The notes beneath the pieces were generated by a model. The model had not been told where the DNA came from. It made no database searches and was given only the letters and a program-made list of their open reading frames with translations. A program made the position numbers and the translations under genes. Positions 56,224 through 64,000 of a stretch of 64,000 bases of DNA are shown here, piece by piece (position 1 is the first letter of the stretch; each line of letters starts with the position of its first letter). This DNA comes from UBA10161 sp038891035 (GTDB taxonomy: Archaea > Micrarchaeota > Micrarchaeia > Anstonellales > Anstonellaceae): NCBI GenBank assembly GCA_038891035.1, contig JAWAEW010000006.1, forward strand, positions 1 through 64,000, given 5' to 3'.

Positions 56224-58548
56224 ATGGGCTGCAGAGCAGAATATAGCGGAAGCAGGCTGGTGATGGATTGCCCGACCTGCGGGCTTGGACTTTCTACTCC
56301 TCAATGCATAAACTCGCATCTTAGAGTTCTTTCTACTCTTCCTCGACCTTGGCGCACAATGCGCTATGAGGAAGAGATGGTAGTTGACTTGGATGAGGAA
56401 AAAAGCGCAATACTGCAAGAATATGCAGGCCTTATTAGACAAGTTGAAGCCATAATGCTCAATCCGAAAGTTTATGGTAGGCCTGAGGATGATTATTATT
56501 TGCAGCGGAAAAAACTGCTCAAGGACTTTTATGAGTATATGTTCATGAATCCGTTGGTAGCTGCACAAGTGCTCAAAGAATATAATGAGCCTTATCCTCA
56601 AAAGGCAGTTTTTGTAGAGGGGTATCGTACATTCCAAGCTTGGGTAAATGGGATATTGGATGCCTATACGAAGTCTTCACTATACATTCTTTGCCAAAAG
56701 ACAGGTGACTTGAGGGCTGCTTTCCTTGCACTTCTTGGCCTCAAAAGCGTGCTTTTCCTGCAAAACATAATTCTGTCGGTCCCAAAAGACGCAGTTGAAA
56801 TAGAAGGTCCTGATGCAAATTATGATCTTCCTTATGGGCTAAAAGTAAAGATTTATGATCTGCCTTCTGGTGAAGCGAGGCTTTACACAATACACGACCC
56901 GGTAATAGAAAACCTTTCCCCTCAATTGCAGGAGATGCTTAAGAACGCCATACAGGAAGGTATGAAGGAACTGAGGCAGGTTGAAGATTATACAACCTTA
57001 TTTGACGAAAAAAGTAGAGAATATGCGCAACGTTTCATAGACAAGGCTACGCTTGAAAATATCCCTATTACTCAAAAGGAAGCTGTTGCGATGGGAAGGG
57101 AGGCAGCATGTTGGGTGGTTGGTCTTGGCTCGCCTATAGAAAATATGGCCTTGGACAAAGACAACATAACAGATATTTACATCGATGCCGAGAATTCGCC
57201 AATATATATTGAACATGCGAAATTTGGCCTCTGCCACACCCTCTGGAGATACAACAGGGAAATGCTTGAGAATGTCTTCAAAAACATCATCGCATCTGCG
57301 CCAGGGGCGCGGAAATTTGATAAAAACACTCCTGTGATTGATGTAGTTCTAAGTCGCCTTGCGATGAGGTGCCATCTGCAGCGCCCACCTGCGACCTTTG
57401 GCGAGCTTCAAGCTGCTTTGAGATTGATGAGGGATCAGCCGTTTACTTATCCAATGTACCTTAAGCTCAAATCGATGAGCCCGTTTTTTGCAGGCTATGA
57501 CGACGTTATGGTTTCGCTTGGTTGCTCTGAAGCAGTGCTTGGGCTAAAAGGAGTAGGCAAAACCGCATTTACCTCAGCCAAGATTGCAGCAATAGGAACA
57601 AAAAAGAGGATATTGCCCATTCAAGACATAGAGGAAATTCCTACTCGAGCATATCGAAAAAGAGGGTTCCACATAGGTGCTGTGCAAGTGCAGTCTTCTG
57701 AGATAGAGGATGTCGGCAAAACACCTGAACTTGACTTGGTTTCGATGACGAATGCGGCTTTGCGTATGGGAGACGCTTGTGTCATAATCAACGAAATACG
57801 TTCCAGGCTTGCAATACAGGGTGTCATCAACATGCTCAATACTCAGCCCGGAATTTTCCTGCTTTATAACTTGCATGCACAGTCCCTTAAAGATGTGCAA
57901 GACCGGCTTGAGCTTGTATTTGGTGTCCCTGCCGCTTCAATGTTTTCAACAGACAGATATACTTTTCTCAAAAAAGTAAGGTTTGGCAGGAAAAGTAGAA
58001 TATACAGAATGGTCGGATTCCAATACGAAACGGATATCTCTGAGCATAAATTTGTTCAGGTATTTTTGCTTGACAGAGCTGAAAGCGTAGAAAAGACGCG
58101 CCTTAGATGCTTGTTTTTGGATATGCCCGAAGCCGAGGCAGAATCGCTTGCTGATGTAGATTTGGGCAAGCTTGCAAAAAATATGAAGATAAAGTTTTTG
58201 CCTCCTGCATTGGTCAGAAGATCTGATGAAACCGGTCTTTCCCCGCAACAGTATATAATGGAGGCTTTCTTCAAAGGTAAAATGTATTCTCAGATTGCAG
58301 AATGTGCGGATAAATACAACCATCCACAATTTGTTGAGCTGGATTTTGTATTGAGGTGCAACACTGCTGCAAACAATCTGCTAAGAAAGCTTGAAAGCGA
58401 AGAAAATGAAATTGACTGGAAGGCTGCAGATAAAGAGTGGCAAAGGATATTTGAGCAATTAGTTCAAAAAGAGCTTGCAGAAGCAAAGCTGGAAGAAGAA
58501 AAAAAGAAAGGAGGAAAAAGACCTAAAGCCGAGACGCAAACTCCTTGA
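56224..58548 (+). CDS. Type IV pilus/archaellum-type secretion ATPase with N-terminal zinc ribbon
   Basis: This 774-residue GspE/VirB11-family ATPase would power pilus assembly. Residues 14-27 have DCPTCGLGLSTPQC, a zinc-ribbon-like element. The N-terminal domain (about 40-330) is long and diverged. Walker A reads LGLKGVGKTAFTSAKI (near residue 440), the Asp box IQDIEEIPTRAYRKRG near residue 465, and Walker B ACVIINEIRSRLAIQG near residue 519. No TadC-like membrane partner is adjacent. The start is probably leaderless (AATTAAAA 25.5 bp upstream). It may serve the pilin set at 9.7-11.3 kb. Confidence 0.85.
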   Translation: MGCRAEYSGSRLVMDCPTCGLGLSTPQCINSHLRVLSTLPRPWRTMRYEEEMVVDLDEEKSAILQEYAGLIRQVEAIMLNPKVYGRPEDDYYLQRKKLLKDFYEYMFMNPLVAAQVLKEYNEPYPQKAVFVEGYRTFQAWVNGILDAYTKSSLYILCQKTGDLRAAFLALLGLKSVLFLQNIILSVPKDAVEIEGPDANYDLPYGLKVKIYDLPSGEARLYTIHDPVIENLSPQLQEMLKNAIQEGMKELRQVEDYTTLFDEKSREYAQRFIDKATLENIPITQKEAVAMGREAACWVVGLGSPIENMALDKDNITDIYIDAENSPIYIEHAKFGLCHTLWRYNREMLENVFKNIIASAPGARKFDKNTPVIDVVLSRLAMRCHLQRPPATFGELQAALRLMRDQPFTYPMYLKLKSMSPFFAGYDDVMVSLGCSEAVLGLKGVGKTAFTSAKIAAIGTKKRILPIQDIEEIPTRAYRKRGFHIGAVQVQSSEIEDVGKTPELDLVSMTNAALRMGDACVIINEIRSRLAIQGVINMLNTQPGIFLLYNLHAQSLKDVQDRLELVFGVPAASMFSTDRYTFLKKVRFGRKSRIYRMVGFQYETDISEHKFVQVFLLDRAESVEKTRLRCLFLDMPEAEAESLADVDLGKLAKNMKIKFLPPALVRRSDETGLSPQQYIMEAFFKGKMYSQIAECADKYNHPQFVELDFVLRCNTAANNLLRKLESEENEIDWKAADKEWQRIFEQLVQKELAEAKLEEEKKKGGKRPKAETQTP

Positions 58549-59836
58549 GGAAGTCTTCCAACCTGTCTGCTGGGATTGTTGCACCTGCTGCAATGTTGTG
58601 CCCTCCTCCACTTCCGCCAACTGCGGCACATGCTTGAGAAAGAACTACTCCTAAGTTAAGTCCTGCCTCCACTAATTCTTTGCTTCCCCGAGTGGAAATT
58701 TTTATCATACCGGGGCTTTCATCTGCAATTGCAAGAACTGGCTTGCTTTTACCACCTGGGTAAAGCATGCCTGCAATCACTCCAATTATAGTATCTTTTA
58801 TTGCTCCCCGCCCGTCCAAAAAGAAAAATTTCCCAAAATCCTGTGTATTCTTTAAAGCAAAGGCAAGGCCTTCTCTTAAGTTTTTCCTGTGCTGTGCAAG
58901 CAAAATCTTCGCCTTTTCATACGCATTTTCTTTTGAAAGACATACTGCAACCCCAAGCCCATACTGGCCGTTTCTGCCGCAAGCATTCAATAAGGTTGAG
59001 AATTCTGAGGCATCTGCAAGCTCAGTTTTCTGTGGCTTTTTTGGGAAGATGTAGACTTCTCCTACGAGCTTTTCTGCTGCCTGTGGGGAGATCCTTGCAG
59101 AAAGCAAATCTGCAAGCGCGGATACCAGCTTTTGCTTCTCATTCTCACTCAAATCAGAATAACATCTCCACTCTGAGTTGTCTTTCAGCGGAATATTCAG
59201 CTGTGAAAGGAAAGAGGCACATGCTTCTTCATTTCCTGTGAGGCCTGGGAGATAAGGGTCGTCTGCATATGAAAGAAGTTGAATCAATGGTCTGCTGTTT
59301 CTTCCAAAAAGCCGCAAGTCTATTTTGGCTTCTGCCAACCCTGCCTGCTGGGCCTCGTGAAGCATTATACGGTTGAGGCTTTGTAGGGGATATTGGATGT
59401 CTCCTACTGCGCCAGTTATGCCAATCTCTGGCGCTTGTCTGAAAACAAAATAAGCGCATGCGGAGGCTGAAGCTTCGCTTCCGCCGTCAAAACCAAAGAA
59501 ATGAGGATTTGCTTGAAGATGGGCTTTTGATTGGGGCTGGTGGTGGTCGATTATTATGATGTTTGAAGAAAGCTGATCGATAGAAGGTGTGCTACTTCCT
59601 AAATCAACAAAAATTAAATTTGGCTCATTTTTGAGGCTAGAGATTATTTGTTCGTCAAGCTTCTTTACAGTTAGCATTCTGTATTTTGCCTTGCGCAATT
59701 CAAACCATGAAGCAACTATTGAACCGGAAGAAATTCCATCGCAGTCATAATGATGGACTATGAGCGGGTCTTGCATTCTTTCTGCAACTTCCAGTGCTTC
59801 ACTGCAGCGCTCAAAGAAGGCATTTTGGTTTTTCAT
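58523..59836 (-). CDS. DHH-family phosphoesterase (archaeal RecJ-like)
   Basis: This 437-residue protein has the DHH superfamily motifs: VHHYDCDGISSGSIVASWFE (near residue 27), LIFVDLGSS (near residue 72), IIIIDHHQP (near residue 90) and ACAYFVFRQAPE. The DHHA1 motif GGSGGGHNIAAGATIP is near residue 405. Archaeal relatives are RecJ-like exonucleases that include the GINS-associated nuclease. Substrate is not proven. ATG 59836 is chosen by the shared TATA-like element 27 bp upstream. Confidence 0.9.
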   Translation of the reverse strand: MKNQNAFFERCSEALEVAERMQDPLIVHHYDCDGISSGSIVASWFELRKAKYRMLTVKKLDEQIISSLKNEPNLIFVDLGSSTPSIDQLSSNIIIIDHHQPQSKAHLQANPHFFGFDGGSEASASACAYFVFRQAPEIGITGAVGDIQYPLQSLNRIMLHEAQQAGLAEAKIDLRLFGRNSRPLIQLLSYADDPYLPGLTGNEEACASFLSQLNIPLKDNSEWRCYSDLSENEKQKLVSALADLLSARISPQAAEKLVGEVYIFPKKPQKTELADASEFSTLLNACGRNGQYGLGVAVCLSKENAYEKAKILLAQHRKNLREGLAFALKNTQDFGKFFFLDGRGAIKDTIIGVIAGMLYPGGKSKPVLAIADESPGMIKISTRGSKELVEAGLNLGVVLSQACAAVGGSGGGHNIAAGATIPADRLEDFLKEFASRL

Positions 59837-59859
59837 ACAGCAAGAAATAGCAGAAGACG

Positions 59860-59867
59860 TATAAAAG
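59860..59867. promoter_or_regulatory. Shared divergent TATA box
   Basis: TATAAAAG is centred at 59863.5, 24.5 bp from ATG 59888 (plus) and 27.5 bp from ATG 59836 (minus). It is the only TATA-like sequence in the 51-bp gap. Both genes would be leaderless. Confidence 0.65.
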
Positions 59868-59887
59868 GCATTGTGGAAAACGAAACC

Positions 59888-60307
59888 ATGGAATTTGAGC
59901 ATGCGTCAGATGTCCAGCAGAAGGTTGAGGAGATTGTATCTGTTTTGTCTTCAAGCTCAAAAGTAGCTGAATTTAGGCATATTAATCAATTCAGAATAAT
60001 TTGCATGCGATCCAGAGGTTCAAAGGCAAATGCTTATGCAAGGATTTGGAACCTGCCTATGATCTGGCAAAAGGCACTTTCGGTTGGAGCATTTTACATA
60101 ATAGAAGTAATAAGCGATCATTATGATTCTCTTGATGAAGAGCAAAAAGAGAAAGTCCTTTTACACGAACTTATGCATATTCCAAAGACATTTTCAGGTG
60201 CGCTTCGGCCTCATAATGGCAAAGTAAAAATTAACCGTCAAACTGTGGAGAAGCTTTATAGGATATATCTAAAAGAAAAAACGGCTGAAGCGGTGGGTTC
60301 AAAATGA
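59888..60307 (+). CDS. Putative zinc metalloprotease (HELMH)
   Basis: This 139-residue protein has a metalloprotease motif KVLLHELMHIPKTFSGALRPH (near residue 98), where two His and a Glu fit zinc binding and catalysis. It resembles the short archaeal metallopeptidase-like family COG4900. ATG 59888 is chosen by the shared TATA box. The longer frame from 59750 would overlap the divergent gene and start outside the promoter. It overlaps nadX by 4 bp, indicating one mRNA. Confidence 0.8.
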   Translation: MEFEHASDVQQKVEEIVSVLSSSSKVAEFRHINQFRIICMRSRGSKANAYARIWNLPMIWQKALSVGAFYIIEVISDHYDSLDEEQKEKVLLHELMHIPKTFSGALRPHNGKVKINRQTVEKLYRIYLKEKTAEAVGSK

Positions 60308-61047
60308 AGATCGGATTAATCGGCTTTGGAGTGATAGGAAGCAGAATAGGAAAAGCGTTCAAGCGAGACATAAAATGGGTAGTGGATATTAGAGATGTTT
60401 CTGAGAAGATGCACAATGCAGGAGTGTTCTGTCCTCTTCTTCCAACTATTCCGCGCAGATGTGGTGGGGTGGATTTGGTGGTGGAGGCAGCAAGCCAGGA
60501 AGCAGTTGCCCAAGTGGCACACTGCCTGCGCTATGCAGATTTGATGATAATGTCTGTTGGGGCGCTGTCGGATGAGAGAGTCTTGGCGTCGCTTGTGGCA
60601 AATGCAAAAAAATATGGGCATAAGGTGTTTATTCCTTCAGGTGCAATTGGTGGTTTGGACGCAGTTTCTGCTGTTGCAGAAAGTGCAAAGGAAGTGATAC
60701 TTGAGACCCTCAAGCCGCCTTCTTCTCTTGGAAGATCAGATAAAAAAAGGAAGGTGATATTCGAAGGGACGGCAAGAGATGCCTGCAGGCTTTTCCCGCA
60801 AAATATCAATGTATCTGCCACTCTTGCCCTTGCAGGGATAGGATTTGAAAGGACAAAGGTGAGGATAATAAGTGATCCTGCTCAAAAGAGAAATTTGCAC
60901 AAAATCACAATAATATCTGATGCTAGCAGGATGGTTTTTGAGTTTGACAATTACCCATCTGCACAAAATCCAAAAACATCCGAACTTGCTGCACTTTCTG
61001 CTGTAGAGAGGATAAAAAAAATAAACAAAATTTTCCAAATTGGCTGA
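60304..61047 (+). CDS. nadX: L-aspartate dehydrogenase
   Basis: This 247-residue dehydrogenase oxidises aspartate to iminoaspartate for NAD synthesis. The Rossmann motif IGLIGFGVIGSRIGKAF opens the protein, DLVVEAASQEAV is near residue 57, and FIPSGAIGGLDAVSAVAE near residue 109 is the family signature. The C-terminal NPKTSELAALSAVERI is typical. It overlaps the metalloprotease gene by 4 bp. Together with the NAD kinase at 2192 it belongs to pyridine-nucleotide metabolism. Confidence 0.93.
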   Translation: MKIGLIGFGVIGSRIGKAFKRDIKWVVDIRDVSEKMHNAGVFCPLLPTIPRRCGGVDLVVEAASQEAVAQVAHCLRYADLMIMSVGALSDERVLASLVANAKKYGHKVFIPSGAIGGLDAVSAVAESAKEVILETLKPPSSLGRSDKKRKVIFEGTARDACRLFPQNINVSATLALAGIGFERTKVRIISDPAQKRNLHKITIISDASRMVFEFDNYPSAQNPKTSELAALSAVERIKKINKIFQIG

Positions 61048-61048
61048 A

Positions 61049-61054
61049 GGTGAT
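61049..61054 (+). promoter_or_regulatory. Ribosome binding site that points to a CTG start
   Basis: GGTGAT is followed by TTT and CTG 61058, the same layout used before ATG and GTG elsewhere here. It is directly behind the nadX stop (61045-61047). Confidence 0.5.
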
Positions 61055-61057
61055 TTT

Positions 61058-61864
61058 CTGATAATTGGAGCTATGAATAATCCTTGGGAAGAGACTGCTG
61101 CTCAGATAAGAGAATTTGGAGAAATGGGGTTTGATTTTTTCGAGCTGACAGTTGAGCCGCCGTATGCTACACCTGATAAGTTGAAAGACTTAAAAAGAGA
61201 GATAGACGATGCCTTGTCCTCGTACAATTTTGGTGTGATTGCACATTGTCCTTGGTATTTTTCTGTTGCGCACCCTTATTCTTCTGTCCAAAAGGCGATT
61301 AATGCTGAGTTTAAGAGGGCGTTTGAGGCAGCAGCTTTGTTTGGGGCAAAAAAGATCACTGTCCATACAGAATGGATGCCTCCGCATCTTCAAGAAAGGC
61401 AGCTAATGGTAGCAAAAACTATTGAAACGTTGGAATGGCTAGCTGGAGTTGCCCAAGAGCAGGGAATGAGACTTTTGGTTGAAAACATAAACTCTTTTTC
61501 CTTTTGCATACGAGATTTTGAAGTGGTATTTTCTAAAGTAGATGCAGGACTGACACTTGACGTAGGGCATGCATGTATTGAGGGAGAATTCGAAAATTAC
61601 ATCAAAAAACTCAGAAAAAAAGTAGAGCATATTCATCTGCATGATAACGACAAAAGATCTGACCTACATCTTCCACTTGGAGCAGGCAGGATGGGAATTG
61701 CAGGAGTTGTAAGGCGGCTCAAAGAGTTTTACAGCGGAACCATAACACTAGAGGTTCATTCAGAAGATGCTGAATACTTGAAGTTTAGCAGAGACAAATT
61801 GGAAATTCTTTGGTATGGGAGAAAAAAGCATTTGGAAAATAAAAAGTACATGGGATTGGGTTAG
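61058..61864 (+). CDS. Xylose isomerase-like TIM-barrel protein, probable CTG start
   Basis: This 268-residue protein is of the sugar isomerase/AP endonuclease 2 superfamily: VIAHCPWYFSVAHPYSS (near residue 64), KKITVHTEWMPPHL (near residue 103), LLVENINSFS (near residue 141), LTLDVGHACIEGEF (near residue 168) and HIHLHDNDKRSDLHLPLGAG (near residue 196), with TLEVHSEDAEY at the end as metal ligands. Substrate is open. CTG 61058 is preferred by ribosome-site spacing. TTG 61040 is upstream of that site and ATG 61073 is inside the first strand. Confidence 0.8.
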   Translation: MIIGAMNNPWEETAAQIREFGEMGFDFFELTVEPPYATPDKLKDLKREIDDALSSYNFGVIAHCPWYFSVAHPYSSVQKAINAEFKRAFEAAALFGAKKITVHTEWMPPHLQERQLMVAKTIETLEWLAGVAQEQGMRLLVENINSFSFCIRDFEVVFSKVDAGLTLDVGHACIEGEFENYIKKLRKKVEHIHLHDNDKRSDLHLPLGAGRMGIAGVVRRLKEFYSGTITLEVHSEDAEYLKFSRDKLEILWYGRKKHLENKKYMGLG

Positions 61865-63693
61865 GATTTTTTGAAGAACTCTTTGGCTTCTGAAGCATCT
61901 ACCCTTAGCCGATATTTCTCCATCAATCGCTTGAAGTCTAGTCCCTCTTGTTGGATGAGCTGCTTAAGCTGTGCGCCACTGATTTTATTTAATTTAAGCT
62001 CTTCGGCGGCCTGAATTGGTGTGCTGCCATGCATGCACATGTGCTTGAGAATATCAGGACCTGCTGCTTTTGCAAATACTCCTTGCTTAAATGCAGAAAA
62101 AAATGAAAGAAGCTTTGGCTCGTCCAGTTTTTTTGTATCTATTCCTTCGCGTTTCAATGACTGCAAGGTGTTGGTAAGGGTGGTTGCAACAAATGATGGG
62201 TCAACGCCGTCTTTGACGGCTGCTGCAAAAACCGAAAGCTCTGGAGTAGCAAAAGATAGAGAAAAATCTGGATTGTGCATGATTGTTCCTCTTTGCTGCG
62301 AAAGTTGCGCTGCAAGCTCTTGATTGATGTTGGAGAGAAGTTCTGAAAGGTCGCGCTGGGCTTGTTTGAATTTTTTTACCTCATGCTGAACCTGCAAAAG
62401 CAATTCTTCTGAGATTTTGATTGAGGGTATGTCTGTTTCTGGGTACATTCTTGCCCTTCCTGGCAGCGGGCGCATGAAAGAGGATGTGCCATCTGGATTT
62501 GCTCTTCTGGTTTCAGGCGGCACTCCAAGAAAAGACGCCCTATCCAGAACCTGTGAAAGAGCGACTTTGACCCTCTGTGGCTCACCAAAACACAGCACAA
62601 ACGCATCTTGAGGATTTACGGAAAGTGCCGCCTTTGTCTCTAAAACCTCATCATCCGAAATACCATATTCTGACAAGTCTTCATCTGAATGTAACAGGCC
62701 TCTGACACCTACCGCACGGGCATAGTCGGCAAGCTCGGTGCCATACCTCCGGTTCGGAGCAATTTGCTTTCCTAAAAACCCTGCGTGTTCGGGCAGTCTA
62801 AGGCCGAATATTCTGCCTCCGCTTTTTAGAGCCTTGCCAACCAGGGAGGAATTTGTTTCCTTGAAAATTTCAGTTAAATCGACAAATTCTTGGACGAATT
62901 GATTCCCTGCCAGCCTGTTTTTGATTTGGCTTGTAATTTGTAGCAAATTTTTCTGTCTTTCCACTTCTACTTGAATTGTGGTGGCCACCATAGAGATCTC
63001 TTGCACGCCTTTTATTTCAACTCTTGCTCCGTTTGGAACTGATATGTTTAGGTCTTGTCTAATTGTTCCAATTCCTCTTTGTACGAGTCCTGTTTTTCTC
63101 AGAAGCGAACCTATCTCCAATGCCGCTTCTTGTGCTTGCTTGCCATCCTCAAACACTGGTTCGGTTGCGATTTCAACTAATGGGATTCCTAACCGTGAAA
63201 GATCAAACTCCAAACCATCAATTATACCTGCACTTTCTTCTTCTATGCAGACACTTTGGATTCCCACCTTGCCAAAACTTGTCTGGATGTACCCACCTAA
63301 TCCAACAACAGCAGTTCGTTGAAATCCAGATGTGTTGCTTCCATCTATTACTGTTTTTCTCATTATTTGGACTTCATCTACAATGTTGCTTTCCAGCAGC
63401 TTGCAAAAGACCAATGTTGCTTTAAGGGTATCCAAATCCATCAAAGCAGGCGGTTCTTCGTCTGCCTCAACGAGACAGGAGTGTTTTTTTGGGGCTTTGT
63501 AATGCATGGTTTTTTGCCTTAAAGCCTCCATTTGTGCAGCTGCATCGGCCTCGCCAAGCTCAGAAGGTACAGGATGAAGCTTCCTTGTAAATGAGACCGT
63601 TTCTTCTTGTTGCCTTTCTTCTGTCGGCTGAGGGCAGCCGCAAAAAAGCTTTTTTCCTGCAATCCTCTGGTGGATTTCAATTCCGCATTTCAT
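61861..63693 (-). CDS. gatE: Glutamyl-tRNA(Gln) amidotransferase subunit E
   Basis: This 610-residue subunit of the archaeal GatDE enzyme converts Glu-tRNA(Gln) to Gln-tRNA(Gln). It has the opening GIEIHQRIAGKKLFCGCPQP, the kinase-like core (SCLVEADEEPP; VQIMRKTVIDGSNTSGFQRT; LVEIATEPVF), a GAD insert (IFGLRLPEHAGFLGK) and the tail domain (residues 440-610). Only archaea have this enzyme. It starts 8 nt after gatD and overlaps the 61058 gene by 4 bp at its end. Confidence 0.97.
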   Translation of the reverse strand: MKCGIEIHQRIAGKKLFCGCPQPTEERQQEETVSFTRKLHPVPSELGEADAAAQMEALRQKTMHYKAPKKHSCLVEADEEPPALMDLDTLKATLVFCKLLESNIVDEVQIMRKTVIDGSNTSGFQRTAVVGLGGYIQTSFGKVGIQSVCIEEESAGIIDGLEFDLSRLGIPLVEIATEPVFEDGKQAQEAALEIGSLLRKTGLVQRGIGTIRQDLNISVPNGARVEIKGVQEISMVATTIQVEVERQKNLLQITSQIKNRLAGNQFVQEFVDLTEIFKETNSSLVGKALKSGGRIFGLRLPEHAGFLGKQIAPNRRYGTELADYARAVGVRGLLHSDEDLSEYGISDDEVLETKAALSVNPQDAFVLCFGEPQRVKVALSQVLDRASFLGVPPETRRANPDGTSSFMRPLPGRARMYPETDIPSIKISEELLLQVQHEVKKFKQAQRDLSELLSNINQELAAQLSQQRGTIMHNPDFSLSFATPELSVFAAAVKDGVDPSFVATTLTNTLQSLKREGIDTKKLDEPKLLSFFSAFKQGVFAKAAGPDILKHMCMHGSTPIQAAEELKLNKISGAQLKQLIQQEGLDFKRLMEKYRLRVDASEAKEFFKKS

Positions 63694-63701
63694 AGCAACA
63701 C

Positions 63702-64000
63702 TTAATACTGAAGTATTTCTGTCCTTGATGAAATTTCTCCTGTAAGGTTAGATTCCATCAGTTGCTTGACTTTTTTTGGATCTTTTTCATGACCCAGTAC
63801 CCACATAAGCTTTACGTATGCCGTTTCTGGAGTCATGTCACAGCGGTTCCCCATCACTCCTTTTTCTGCAAGGACTCTGCCATTTGAGTAAACGTCCATA
63901 TTCACTCTGCCGTATATACATTGCGAAGCAAGATATACATGTACTCCGGATTCTATAAGCTGACATACTTCGTTAAAAATTGGTATTGAAAGCGGATCGT
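63702..64000 (-). CDS. gatD: Glutamyl-tRNA(Gln) amidotransferase subunit D (partial, N-terminus outside window)
   Basis: The last 99 residues of an L-asparaginase-like amidase that feeds ammonia to GatE are present. SGVHVYLASQCIYGRVNMDV and YSNGRVLAEKGVMGNRCDMT match the GatD C-terminus, followed by PETAYVKLMWVLGHEKDP. The frame stays open to the window end, so the gene begins outside. An internal ATG at 63905 is not the start. gatD-gatE order is standard. Confidence 0.92.
   Translation of the reverse strand, partial: DPLSIPIFNEVCQLIESGVHVYLASQCIYGRVNMDVYSNGRVLAEKGVMGNRCDMTPETAYVKLMWVLGHEKDPKKVKQLMESNLTGEISSRTEILQY

Noticed and set aside
63702..63905. A separate 67-residue gene starting at 63905
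   Set aside because: The frame stays open to the window end and the upstream codons match GatD, so this is only the end of gatD.
1..64000. CRISPR arrays, insertion sequences, integrases or prophage
   Set aside because: No short regularly spaced direct repeats, transposase, integrase or phage-type genes were found; the only tandem repeat is within a protein gene.

Overview
The window is one dense stretch of an archaeal chromosome. Archaeal markers are geranylgeranylglyceryl phosphate synthase, two geranylgeranyl reductases, family B DNA polymerase, Orc1/Cdc6, SepF, an RPA-like OB-fold protein, Rpo7, Spt4, ribosomal protein S26e, SRP54, Pus10, RNase Z, GatD/GatE, two-subunit GMP synthase and class III (EppA-type) prepilin signals. 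Small genes, very short intergenic spaces, a bacterial-type GAPDH and a PfkA-type phosphofructokinase suggest a DPANN-like lineage (Micrarchaeota or Diapherotrites would fit). That placement is inference, not demonstrated.

Layout. 1-6.7 kb: a repetitive surface protein cut by the window start, lipid reductase, NAD kinase, PfkB kinase, RPA-like protein, a prepilin and a surface protein. 6.7-16.3 kb: intron-containing tRNA-Leu(CAA), GMP synthase A and B, four small pilin-like proteins in one transcription unit with an anchored surface protein, M42 peptidase, RNase Z, PheS. 16.3-21.6 kb: an MBL-fold pseudoenzyme, Kef-type antiporter, VirB2-like peptide, NFACT-R protein, MBL hydrolase, Ogg2 glycosylase. 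21.6-26.8 kb: regulator-sufC-sufB-sufD-sufS-sufU. 26.8-35 kb: endonuclease IV, Rpo7-Spt4-S26e, DUF1805, HD nucleotidase, Orc1, SepF, RNA and protein methyltransferases, GGGPS, epimerase, thymidylate kinase. 35-46.7 kb: hypothetical and membrane proteins, PyrBI, a 1339-residue surface protein, UPF0173 hydrolase, a second reductase, a coiled-coil protein and a candidate structured RNA. 46.7-64 kb: GAPDH, DNA polymerase B, prepilin peptidase, Pus10, a three-repeat putative DNA-binding protein, SRP54, PPi-type PFK, a small duplicated protein, a type IV pilus ATPase, a DHH phosphoesterase, a metalloprotease, aspartate dehydrogenase, a TIM-barrel protein, GatE and the end of GatD.

The genes work together in several themes: a surface/pilus programme (prepilins, peptidase, ATPase and at least five signal-peptide proteins with a C-terminal anchor), archaeal lipid synthesis (GGGPS plus two reductases), Fe-S assembly (complete Suf set with its own probable regulator), glycolysis (PPi-PFK plus class I GAPDH), NAD and pyrimidine synthesis, and DNA replication and repair.

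Two expression rules can be read from the sequence. Most internal genes carry GGTG followed by about 5 nt and the start codon. Many first genes have no leader, with a TATA-like element centred about 25 bp upstream of the start. Five divergent gene pairs have starts 49-52 bp apart with one central TATA-like element, so one element may drive both directions. The RBS rule also points to an ATA start (32584) and a CTG start (61058).
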